DNA of 64,000 nt from positions 65,994 through 129,993 of the forward strand of contig JBGVRH010000074.1 of NCBI GenBank assembly GCA_045128275.1, written 5' to 3'. Origin of the DNA: CAMEON01 sp045128275. GTDB lineage: Bacteria; Bacillota; Clostridia; Oscillospirales; CAG-272. Within the stretch, counting starts at the first letter, position 1; each line of letters begins with the position of its first letter. The notes beneath the pieces were generated by a model. That model made no database searches, was not told the origin of the DNA, and saw only the letters and a program-made list of their open reading frames with translations. A program made the position numbers and the translations under genes. Positions 26,464-34,156 of this stretch are shown piece after piece.

Positions 26464-27351
26464 ATGAAAAAGATCCTTTCCATCGCCCTGGCCGTGCTGA
26501 TGCTGACCTTCGCTCTGGTCGCCTGCGACAAGCCCACCGACTCCGGCCTCAACTACGGCAAGGAGTGCCTGTCCGTGGCCACCCAGCTGGATGCCCTGAA
26601 CGGTCTCGTGAAGGGTGATGCCGATATCGCCGTCATCGACTCGGTCATGGCCGGCTACTACATGAAGAGCGTGGACACCTTCAAGGACTACCAGGTTCTG
26701 GAGAACGTGGTTCTGGCCGAGGAGAAGTACGGTATCGCCGCCAAGAAGGGCAACGATGCTCTGATGAGCAAGGTCAACGAGGCCCTCATTGCCCTGGTGG
26801 ACACCGAGTACAAGACCGTCGCCGACACTTACGGTCTCACCACCGAGCTGTTGGTCAAGGCTGACACCGTCAACCCCTACGCTTCCGCTACCGACGGCTC
26901 TTGGGACAAAGTCGCCGCCGACAAGAAGGTGGTCATCGGCTACACCCTGTTCGCTCCCATCGCCTACAACGAGGGCGACGGTGCTGACGCTGTGCTGAAG
27001 GGCTTCGATATCGATCTGGCCAAGGCCGTGTTCTCCTACCTGAACAACAAGTATTCCACCGAAGTGGCCGTTGAGTTCATCATCATCGACTGGAACCAGA
27101 AGGAGTCCATGCTGGAGAACGGCTCCATCGACCTGGTCTGGAACGGCATGACCATCACCCCCGAGCGCGAGGCCGAGATGTGCATCTCCGTCCCCTACCT
27201 GGCCAACAAGCAGGTCGCCGTCATCAAGAAGGCCGATGCCGAAAAGTACGCCGCCGCCGATGCCGCCGCCTTCGCCGCCAAGGCCAAGGATGCCATCATC
27301 ATCGTGGAGACGGGTTCTGCCGGTGAAGAGCTGGTCAAGCCTGTTCAGTAA
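26464..27351 (+). CDS. Amino-acid-type binding lipoprotein with swapped halves
   Basis: The 295-residue protein has a lipoprotein signal ending LVAC (Cys21). What follows is out of the usual family-3 binding-protein order. Residues ~30-127 (TQLDALNGLVKGDADIAVID; KYGIAAKKGNDALMSKVNEA) match the usual C-terminal half. Residues ~148-293 (KKVVIGYTLFAPIAY; GFDIDLAKAVF; NGMTITPEREAEM; VETGSAGEEL) match the usual N-terminal half. The break point is in the first helix of lobe 2, and the two parts add up to nearly one full domain. It is either a circular permutant or the product of a deletion inside a tandem pair; misassembly is also possible. It heads an operon with a permease and an ATPase, so its expected job is polar amino-acid capture. 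Confidence 0.8.
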   Translation: MKKILSIALAVLMLTFALVACDKPTDSGLNYGKECLSVATQLDALNGLVKGDADIAVIDSVMAGYYMKSVDTFKDYQVLENVVLAEEKYGIAAKKGNDALMSKVNEALIALVDTEYKTVADTYGLTTELLVKADTVNPYASATDGSWDKVAADKKVVIGYTLFAPIAYNEGDGADAVLKGFDIDLAKAVFSYLNNKYSTEVAVEFIIIDWNQKESMLENGSIDLVWNGMTITPEREAEMCISVPYLANKQVAVIKKADAEKYAAADAAAFAAKAKDAIIIVETGSAGEELVKPVQ

Positions 27352-27365
27352 GATTTCCCATACGC

Positions 27366-27395
27366 CGAAAGGGGCTTTGCAAAAAGCCCCTTTCG
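27366..27395 (+). terminator. Intra-operon hairpin between binding protein and permease
   Basis: GAAAGGGGCTTT pairs with AAAGCCCCTTTC. The T tract is weak. Such hairpins often stabilise the upstream message or cause partial termination, so that the binding protein is made in excess. Confidence 0.55.
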
Positions 27396-27430
27396 ATTGA
27401 AAAGTTCAAGTAAGGAAACAGTTTATCTTT

Positions 27431-28117
27431 ATGAATACATGGTCCGTTCTATATGACCTCTGTGTGGGCTTCGGCGTAACGCTGAAGCTTTTTGCGCTTA
27501 CATTGGTCATCTCCATCCCCCTGGGTCTGCTCTTCGCCGTCTTCTCCATGGTGAAGTTCAAGCCCGTTTCCTACCTCATGAAGGTCATCATCTGGATCGT
27601 GCGGGGTACTCCCCTGCTCCTGCAGTGCGTGGTGGTCACCTTCATCCCCTCGGTGCTGCTCAAGATCCCCAACAAGGACTTTGCCGCCGCTCTGGGTATC
27701 GACACCATGGCGGATCTCCAGTTCGTCTTCGTGCTGGCAGCCTTTGCGCTGAACTACGCCTGCTACTTCGCCGTGATCTACGAGGGCGGCATCAAGGCCA
27801 TCCCCAAGGGTCAGTACGAGGCGGGACAGGTGCTGGGTATGACCAAGACCCAGATCTTTTTCCGGGTGGTGCTGATGCAGATGGTGCGCCGCATCGTCTC
27901 CCCCATGAGCAACGAGGTCATCACCCTGGTCAAGGACACCGCCCTGGCCCGCGCCCTGTCGGTGATCGAGATCATCGCCATCGCCTACGAGAAGGTCAAC
28001 AAGTACGCGGTGCTGACCCCTCTGCTCTACGCGGGTCTGTTCTATCTGGCCTTCAGCGGCCTGCTCACCCTGCTTTTCCACCTGCTGGAGAAGAAGCTGA
28101 GCTACTACACGGTATAA
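27431..28117 (+). CDS. Polar amino-acid ABC transporter permease (HisM/GlnP type)
   Basis: A 228-residue membrane protein with about five segments. The segment GVTLKLFALTLVISIPLGLL opens the HisM/GlnP-type domain, and the EAA-like loop reads YEAGQVLGMTKTQIFFRVVLMQ at ~138-159, specific to this family. It forms the channel, probably as a homodimer. It stands between the binding protein gene (79 bp upstream, after a hairpin) and the ATPase gene (13 bp downstream). Confidence 0.88.
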   Translation: MNTWSVLYDLCVGFGVTLKLFALTLVISIPLGLLFAVFSMVKFKPVSYLMKVIIWIVRGTPLLLQCVVVTFIPSVLLKIPNKDFAAALGIDTMADLQFVFVLAAFALNYACYFAVIYEGGIKAIPKGQYEAGQVLGMTKTQIFFRVVLMQMVRRIVSPMSNEVITLVKDTALARALSVIEIIAIAYEKVNKYAVLTPLLYAGLFYLAFSGLLTLLFHLLEKKLSYYTV

Positions 28118-28130
28118 GGAGGACAACACC

Positions 28131-28952
<822 letters not shown>

Positions 28953-29010
28953 TAAAAAACTCCCTTACCGCTTGGCGTGATACTCTTAACGGAGAATTTG
29001 CGTGCACAAA

Positions 29011-29044
29011 ATGTCGGCAGAGAACTTGTTTTCTCTGCCGACAT
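29011..29044. repeat. Perfect 14-bp inverted repeat over the transposase promoter
   Basis: ATGTCGGCAGAGAA and its exact complement are separated by six bases. The right arm covers the -35/-10 spacer of the promoter at 29026-29054. It may be a REP-like unit, an operator, or a terminator for the ABC operon. Confidence 0.7.
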
Positions 29045-29054
29045 GTGTTATAAT
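29026..29054 (+). promoter_or_regulatory. Promoter for RAYT transposase gene
   Basis: TTGTTT (29026-29031), 17-bp spacer, TATAAT (29049-29054). It is embedded in the inverted repeat. Confidence 0.65.
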
Positions 29055-29195
29055 GATATGGGTGATGCAAGTGGATAATAAAAAAGAATTTCCCAAGCGA
29101 AAAAGAAATCGTTTGGAAAATTATGACTATAGTTCCTGCGGTGCATATTTTATTACAGTATGTACGTTGGAAAAACAAAATTATTTTTGGGAAAA

Positions 29196-29220
29196 TGTAG
29201 GGGCGATCATTGATCGCCCG
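29196..29220 (+). repeat. REP-like palindrome inside RAYT gene, copy 1
   Basis: TGTAG followed by GGGCGATCATTGATCGCCCG. It is translated as part of VGAIIDRPQ. Confidence 0.75.
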
Positions 29221-29366
29221 CAAGACGTTGAATTGTCGACCTACGGAAAAATGGTCGATCAGGCAATACAAAATATCCCTTCTTCCTATCCTGCGTTGTC
29301 GCTTGAAAGCTATGTGATCATGCCGAATCATATTCACCTTTTAGTAAGAGTTTGCGCTGATGAATA

Positions 29367-29391
29367 CGGGCGACCACTGGTCGCCCCTACA
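29367..29391 (-). repeat. REP-like palindrome inside RAYT gene, copy 2, inverted
   Basis: On the minus strand it reads TGTAG then GGGCGACCAGTGGTCGCCCG, identical to copy 1 except for three positions in the palindrome centre. It is translated as part of GRPLVAPT. Confidence 0.75.
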
Positions 29392-29663
29392 ATGTCACGG
29401 GTTGTAAAACAACTGAAAGGGGTCGTTTCCAAACAAGTCGGGATCAGTATTTGGCAAAAATCATTCCACGATCATATTATCCGAAATCGTGAGGACTATG
29501 AAGAACATTTACGGTATATTTACGAAAACCCAATTCGTTGGTGCTACGACGAATTATATGTGGAAGAATAGAGGTATGGGCTTTGCCCTGTGCCTTTGTA
29601 AAACAAAGGCGAAACTGGCGATAAAACAGAATGATAAATAAGAATTTGTAGGAGAGATTCGCT

Positions 29664-30101
29664 ATGTATAGAGAACTTATTGGAAAACTAATAGATGGGC
29701 ATAATTGGGCTATGTTGCAAGAACCTTGCCCCGAAAAAGAGATTAAGAAGGCGGAGAAATATGTAGGTTTTACCTTCCCGGAAGAATTAAAAGCCTTATT
29801 ACGAGAAACAAATGGAGACCATTGGTTTTTGCTTTCTGCAGATGAAATCGTCGCACAAGTAAAGAGAAACAGAGAAATTCTCGCAGAATATCTCGAGCCG
29901 GACGAATTTGAAGAAAAAGTAAATCGTTTCGTTTATTTTGCATCAAATGGTTGCGGTGATTATTACTGCTATCGTGTGCTTCCAGATGGCGAAACGGATG
30001 CCTCGGCAATATATATTTGGGAACATGAGCTTTTTGAAGTCCGTGAGGTCGCTAAGGATATTCCTGATTTGATAATCAAATATTATAATAACGAGGTGTA
30101 A
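29664..30101 (+). CDS. SMI1/KNR4 (SUKH) family protein
   Basis: A 145-residue soluble protein. PEKEIKKAEKYVGFTFPEEL (8 to ~38 region), LLRETNGD and FVYFASNGCGDYYCYR are the typical SUKH fold motifs, and the acidic end suits a small immunity-like protein. SUKH proteins often neutralise contact-dependent or polymorphic toxins, or act as phage-defence partners. No toxin gene is adjacent, so it is an orphan next to the RAYT gene. It is AT-rich like its neighbour, unlike the GC-rich genome. AGGAGAG precedes the start by six bases. Confidence 0.8.
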   Translation: MYRELIGKLIDGHNWAMLQEPCPEKEIKKAEKYVGFTFPEELKALLRETNGDHWFLLSADEIVAQVKRNREILAEYLEPDEFEEKVNRFVYFASNGCGDYYCYRVLPDGETDASAIYIWEHELFEVREVAKDIPDLIIKYYNNEV

Positions 30102-30138
30102 TGCAGTCAAATTCCAATTTATCAAACAGTACAACAAT

Positions 30139-30173
30139 CCCCGACAGACCTAAAAATCTGTCGGGGTTAATTA
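30139..30173 (+). terminator. Terminator after SUKH gene
   Basis: CCCCGACAGA pairs with TCTGTCGGGG around CCTAAAAA, followed by TTAATTATTTG. Confidence 0.8.
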
Positions 30174-30269
30174 TTTGTTTACGGCGGAGCAAATATAAAC
30201 AAACCAATTTATAATTTCTCCGATAAGAACATCACGCTTTGGGTAAGGGAGTTTTCGTTTGGCTTGGAT

Positions 30270-30863
30270 TCAATGGAAAATCAGCCACCCCACCGTAAAG
30301 GAGAACAGGCAGGTGAGGGTGCCGAAGATGAACTCCTTGAAGGTGTGCCGCTTCATGACCAGAGACGCCCACAGAATGGCGGCCCAGCAGAGAGCCCCCA
30401 CGATGATCCCCCACACGCCCAGGAAATACCCCGAGTAGACCAGAGGCCCCGCGACCGAGCAGGCATGGCCGCTGATGCGCACCTTGAAGACCTTGTTGCC
30501 GATGAGGATGATGACCACCGAAAAGAGGTAGCCCGCATAGATGTGCATGAGTCCCGTACCCACCTGGGCAATGAGGCCATAGACGAACACGCCCACGTAG
30601 CCCACGGTGGAGAAGTACATGGCCAGGGAGCGTTGCCCCTCCCTTCCCTTCCTGCGGAGAGCGGGGATCATGGCCGACACGGGGTAGGCCAGCACGGGGA
30701 GGATCGTCAGCCCCGCGAGGGAGACCACGAACTCCACGGGCGTAGCGAACACGTCATCGCGGAGGGTAAAGAGCAGAACCAGGAGGATGCCCACCATCAC
30801 AGGGGGGACGGACACGATACGTACGATGTGGGCGAGGATCAAATGAAAGGGCTTTTTCGTCAC
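30270..30863 (-). CDS. Integral membrane protein, PAP2-like texture
   Basis: A 197-residue protein with about six membrane helices. The stretch KVRISGHACSVAGP (~130-143) resembles the SGHA phosphatase motif of PAP2-type membrane phosphatases, but the other acid-phosphatase motifs are not clear, so activity is doubtful. Similar six-helix proteins in Clostridia are annotated as PAP2-like or hypothetical. It stands alone on the minus strand; the gap to the upstream divergent genes shows no clear promoter. Confidence 0.6.
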   Translation of the reverse strand: MTKKPFHLILAHIVRIVSVPPVMVGILLVLLFTLRDDVFATPVEFVVSLAGLTILPVLAYPVSAMIPALRRKGREGQRSLAMYFSTVGYVGVFVYGLIAQVGTGLMHIYAGYLFSVVIILIGNKVFKVRISGHACSVAGPLVYSGYFLGVWGIIVGALCWAAILWASLVMKRHTFKEFIFGTLTCLFSFTVGWLIFH

Positions 30864-30953
30864 GGGGTTACCTTCTTTTCATGTGGAATTCAAGGGCATC
30901 GGGGAAGCGGTGTTACATGGGCATAACCCATTGATACGAAAGGATCTTTGTAA

Positions 30954-31733
30954 TCAGCGGATCTCCACGCGGGAGGTCTTCAGAACGCGGACGGGAACCT
31001 CGGAACAGATCTCCCCGCACAGCGCGGAAAGGCGGGTAAGAACGGGAGCCTCGGTGTGGTAGTGCCCCGCCATGACGAGGTTGATGTCACCGTAGGGCGC
31101 GTCGCAGAGCTGGTGGTAGCGAAGCTCACCCGTCACGTAGGTATCGGCTCCGACGGCCACGGCGGCGGCAACATCGTCATCCCCCGCGCCTCCCACCACG
31201 GCCACGCGGCGGACGGTCCTCCCACAGCCCGCGAAGATCACAGCGGGGAGGTCAAGGGCGGTCTTGAGGGTCTGAATGAACTCGTCGGCGGTCATCTCAC
31301 GGGGGAGATCACCAACCCGACCGATGGGCTTGCCCGCGGGGTTGGAGTCATCCCCGAAGGGTTCGATGTTCGTTAATCCCAAATCGGCGGCGAGGCAGTC
31401 GTTCACCCCTCCGTCGGCGGCATCCAGGCGGGTATGGAAGGCCATGGCGGTAATGCCGTTTTGGATCATGCGGATGACCTTGCGGGAGCCGGTATCGTGG
31501 CCGTCCACGGTCTTGAGGCCGCGGAACAGCATGGGATGGTGGGTGAGCAGGACGTTGGCGCCCGCTTCGATGGCGGCCTCCACTGCGTCCTCGGTGGGGT
31601 CAAGAGCGATCAGGACACCCGTCACGGGGGCATCGAGGTCGGGGGCGCAGGAAATGCCGTCGTTGTCCCAGTCCCAGGAGAGGGAACGGGGGAGTCTTTG
31701 CTCCAGGGCGGCGTAGAGGTCACGGATGGTCAT
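30954..31733 (-). CDS. Nif3-like dinuclear metal centre protein
   Basis: A 259-residue protein. WDWDNDGISC (~20-29), DPTEDAVEAAIEAGANVLLTHHP (the His pair at ~65-66), and TRLDAADGGVNDCLA are the metal-binding blocks of Nif3/YqfO/YbgI proteins. GGAGDDDV and TGELRYHQLCDA complete the fold. The family forms hexamers, binds two metal ions and has been linked to GTP cyclohydrolase-like folding, but its reaction is not settled. It follows trmK by 11 bp on the same strand, a pairing conserved in many Firmicutes. Confidence 0.9.
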   Translation of the reverse strand: MTIRDLYAALEQRLPRSLSWDWDNDGISCAPDLDAPVTGVLIALDPTEDAVEAAIEAGANVLLTHHPMLFRGLKTVDGHDTGSRKVIRMIQNGITAMAFHTRLDAADGGVNDCLAADLGLTNIEPFGDDSNPAGKPIGRVGDLPREMTADEFIQTLKTALDLPAVIFAGCGRTVRRVAVVGGAGDDDVAAAVAVGADTYVTGELRYHQLCDAPYGDINLVMAGHYHTEAPVLTRLSALCGEICSEVPVRVLKTSRVEIR

Positions 31734-31744
31734 GGTTTTTCTCC

Positions 31745-32479
31745 TTACAGTTGATTCCGCAGCGCCGTCAGCGACACCACCAACAGATCCTGCTCGGGGG
31801 TCTTCTTCCCTGCCCGTCTTCGGGTGTCGCGGATGTAGGTCTCGGTGCGGAGGGTCTTGTCGATGAGGGCGGCATATAGGGCCTTTTGAGCCGGGTCGGT
31901 CACGCGGTACGCGGCTTGTCCCACGGCCAGCTCGGCGGGAGACAGGGTAGGCGGGGTGTAGCCCTCGGAGGTAGGCTCGGCGCAGATGGTCTGGTAGATG
32001 CGGTCGCCCTCCCGGGAGAGGGTCTCCCCGATGATGGCGAAGCCCGCCTTAAGGAGGTACTCGCGGAGCTTTTCGGCGTGGGTCATAGGCTGGAGGATCA
32101 GCCGCTTCCCTGCTCCGCCCGCCCACGGTGCGGCCGCCAGGATGGAGGCGATCAGCTCGCCGCCCATGCCGAAGATGATGATATCGGCGGGGTCAAAGGC
32201 ATCCAGTCCCGTCAGGCCGTCGGTCTGGAGGGTCTTAATGTATTTGGTCAGCCGCGCCTCGGCGATGTGCTGATCGGCGCGCTCCACGGGGCCTCTGTTG
32301 ATGTCGGCTGCGATGGCGCAGAGGTTCTCGCCGTTCTTCGCAATGACGGGAGTGAGCTTTCTCTGCTCGCAGAGGTAGATGGGCAGGTAGGCGTGGTCGG
32401 TGCCGATATCGGCCACGAGGCGGCCGCCGCGGACGTAAGGAACGGCGGTCATGAGGCGGGGAGTAAGTTTTGTAGGCAT
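31745..32479 (-). CDS. trmK: tRNA (adenine-22-N1)-methyltransferase
   Basis: A 244-residue Rossmann methyltransferase. The SAM-binding motif I is VADIGTDHAYLPIYL (~23-37), and motif IV DIIIFGMGGELIASIL is typical of TrmK/YqfN, as is QPMTHAEKLREYLLKAGF. It methylates N1 of A22 in several bacterial tRNAs. It is the first gene of a two-gene unit with the Nif3-like gene. A 7-bp tandem repeat lies just upstream. Confidence 0.9.
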   Translation of the reverse strand: MPTKLTPRLMTAVPYVRGGRLVADIGTDHAYLPIYLCEQRKLTPVIAKNGENLCAIAADINRGPVERADQHIAEARLTKYIKTLQTDGLTGLDAFDPADIIIFGMGGELIASILAAAPWAGGAGKRLILQPMTHAEKLREYLLKAGFAIIGETLSREGDRIYQTICAEPTSEGYTPPTLSPAELAVGQAAYRVTDPAQKALYAALIDKTLRTETYIRDTRRRAGKKTPEQDLLVVSLTALRNQL

Positions 32480-32506
32480 ATAAGCATCCTTTCAGGGGTG
32501 GATAGA

Positions 32507-32536
32507 ATGCAAAATGCAAAATGCAAAATGCAAAAT
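32507..32536. repeat. AAAATGC tandem repeat (about four units)
   Basis: A heptamer repeated without interruption between trmK and the DUF1858 gene. The copy number may vary by slippage. It lies ~28 bp upstream of the trmK start. Confidence 0.7.
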
Positions 32537-32604
32537 TGGGGCAGAATCTGTCACACGGCGCCAAAGGGGAGCCGACTCGGTCAAAAACAGCCCTGATCAC
32601 GCAA

Positions 32605-32640
32605 GGAAAGAGGACAGCCACCGCAAGGGGTGACTGTCCT
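32605..32640 (-). terminator. Terminator of DUF1858 gene
   Basis: On the minus strand AGGACAGTCACC pairs with GGTGGCTGTCCT, followed by CTTTCCTT. Confidence 0.7.
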
Positions 32641-32645
32641 GCGCT

Positions 32646-32852
32646 TTACGCGTTCTCAGCGAGGAAAGCGTTGATCTTCTCCACCAGAGCGTCGGCGTCG
32701 GTATCGTGGACGGCGCAGGCCTCCTCGATGGACTCACCGCGGGACATGGGGCAGCCCAGGCAGTGCATACCGATCTCCAGGAAGAAAACGGCGGTATCGG
32801 GAGCGGCGTCCAGAATGTCGCCGATGATGGTCTGTTTGGTTACCTTCTTCAT
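32646..32852 (-). CDS. DUF1858 small protein, CLGCP motif
   Basis: A 68-residue protein. TIIGDILDAAPDTAVFFLEIGMHCLGCP matches DUF1858, a domain shared with ScdA-type iron-sulphur repair proteins and hybrid-cluster contexts; the Cys pair at ~32/35 may bind metal or undergo redox. ATG 32852 is chosen because AAAGGAGG lies eight bases upstream. The much longer in-frame extension upstream crosses the promoter and is rejected. Confidence 0.83.
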   Translation of the reverse strand: MKKVTKQTIIGDILDAAPDTAVFFLEIGMHCLGCPMSRGESIEEACAVHDTDADALVEKINAFLAENA

Positions 32853-32886
32853 GATGAAAACCTCCTTTTGTATGTTTTCTGCTACC

Positions 32887-32915
32887 ATTATACTATGGTT
32901 TGCGGATTCTGTCAA
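32887..32915 (-). promoter_or_regulatory. Promoter for DUF1858 gene
   Basis: Minus strand TTGACA (32910-32915), 17-bp spacer, TATAAT (32887-32892). Confidence 0.85.
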
Positions 32916-32979
32916 GTATATAACGCGAGATCGGACAGGAAAGTTTTTGCCGTTTCCGTCAAAAATTTCACATGTCCCC

Positions 32980-33008
32980 TTGACAAAGGCCTCGCTATGG
33001 GGTACAAT
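32980..33008 (+). promoter_or_regulatory. Promoter for glucokinase gene
   Basis: TTGACA (32980-32985), 17-bp spacer, TACAAT (33003-33008). Confidence 0.85.
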
Positions 33009-33071
33009 GTAGGTACATACGGCCATCCCCGTGGGGGAGGCTCAAATCCATGAGAAAACGGAGACTACACT

Positions 33072-34037
33072 ATGTATCGCATCGGTATCGACCTGGGCGG
33101 CACCAACATCGCCGCGGGTATCGTCAATGAGAAGTTTGAGATCGTCTGCAAGGCCAGCATCCCCACGGGTGCCGAGCGCTCCGCCGCCGAGATCACCGCC
33201 GACATGGCCGCCATCTGCCACACCGTCTGTGAGAAGGCCGGCATCGACCCCTCCGAGATCGAGTCGGTGGGTATCGCCTCCCCCGGTATCGCCAATCACG
33301 ATGACGGCATCGTCGAGTACTGCTGCAACATTCCCTCTCTGAACCAGTGCAACGTCTGTGAGGCCGTTAAGGCGGGCTTCCCCGTAAAGCAGGTCTTCGT
33401 GGAGAACGACGCCAACGCCGCCGCTTGGGGCGAGGCCATCGCGGGTGCCGCCAAGGGCACCTCCGATTCGGTCATGATCACCCTGGGCACCGGTGTGGGC
33501 GGCGGTATCATCATTGGCGGCAAGGTCATCTCGGGCTTCAACTACGCCGGCGGCGAGCTGGGCCACATCGTCATCGAGGTGAACGGCGTTCCCTGCGGTT
33601 GCGGCCGTAAGGGCTGCTGGGAGGCCTACAGCTCGGCCACCGCGCTGATCCGCATGACCGCTGAGAAGCTGGCCGAATGCGAGGCACAGGGCCGCGAGAC
33701 CATCATGGCCGACATGGTGGCCGCCGCAGGCAAGGTATCCGGCCGTACCGCCTTCGATGCCAAGAGAGCGGGCGACGAGGCAGGTGCTGAGGTGGTGGCC
33801 AAGTACGTCCACTATCTGGCTCAGGGCCTTTCCAACATCATCAACATCTTCCAGCCCGAGGTGCTGTCCATCGGCGGCGGCGTGTCCGGCGAGGGTGACT
33901 ACCTCCTGGATATGCTCATTCCCCTCGTCCGCGCCGAGGTATATGGCCAGGGCATCGTTCCCGGTACCGACATCCGCATCGCCGCTCTGGGCAACGACGC
34001 GGGCATCATCGGCGGTGCCGTGCTGGGTCTGAAGTAA
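33072..34037 (+). CDS. glcK: ROK-family glucokinase
   Basis: A 321-residue kinase. The ATP phosphate loop is GIDLGGTNIAAG (5-16), the catalytic region VENDANAAAWGEA, and the second ATP motif TLGTGVGGGII. The ROK zinc motif follows as GELGHIVIE then CGCGRKGCWEAY. Family members phosphorylate glucose or related hexoses at C6 in the cytoplasm. It stands alone between its own promoter and terminator, and it would feed sugars imported by non-PTS transporters such as those in this window into glycolysis. Confidence 0.9.
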   Translation: MYRIGIDLGGTNIAAGIVNEKFEIVCKASIPTGAERSAAEITADMAAICHTVCEKAGIDPSEIESVGIASPGIANHDDGIVEYCCNIPSLNQCNVCEAVKAGFPVKQVFVENDANAAAWGEAIAGAAKGTSDSVMITLGTGVGGGIIIGGKVISGFNYAGGELGHIVIEVNGVPCGCGRKGCWEAYSSATALIRMTAEKLAECEAQGRETIMADMVAAAGKVSGRTAFDAKRAGDEAGAEVVAKYVHYLAQGLSNIINIFQPEVLSIGGGVSGEGDYLLDMLIPLVRAEVYGQGIVPGTDIRIAALGNDAGIIGGAVLGLK

Positions 34038-34099
34038 GATCCGAATAAGATCACGCGAAACAGTACCCATTTCCCAAGTTTTCCCGTCTATATGATCAG

Positions 34100-34138
34100 A
34101 ACAAGCCCGTGATCCCCTGTTTGCGGGCTTGTCGTTTT
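34100..34138 (+). terminator. Terminator after glcK
   Basis: ACAAGCCCG pairs with CGGGCTTGT, followed by CGTTTTTC. Confidence 0.85.
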
Positions 34139-34156
34139 TCCAAAGGAGGCCTTCCC

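Larger units (their letters stand above)
29065..29571 (+). mobile_element. RAYT-type (REP-associated, Y1) transposase gene
   Basis: The ~168-residue protein has the Y1 single-strand transposase layout. It opens KRKRNRLENYDYSSCGAYFIT, in part the RAYT N-terminus. The HUH motif follows as YVIMPNHIHLLV (metal-binding His-x-His), then FKG-like KQLKGVVSKQVG and SIWQKSFHDHIIRNREDYEEHL, which carries the candidate nucleophile Tyr, and lastly YIYENPIRW. RAYT enzymes cut and move REP palindromes as single-stranded DNA. ATG 29065 is chosen near the transcription start; upstream ATG 29002 lies before the promoter. The gene is AT-rich, and two REP-like palindromes lie inside its coding frame at 29196-29220 and 29367-29391. 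Confidence 0.85.

Noticed and set aside
32507..32536. AAAATGC repeats as replication-origin iterons
   Set aside because: Only about four short units with no initiator gene or DnaA-box cluster nearby; simple slippage repeat.
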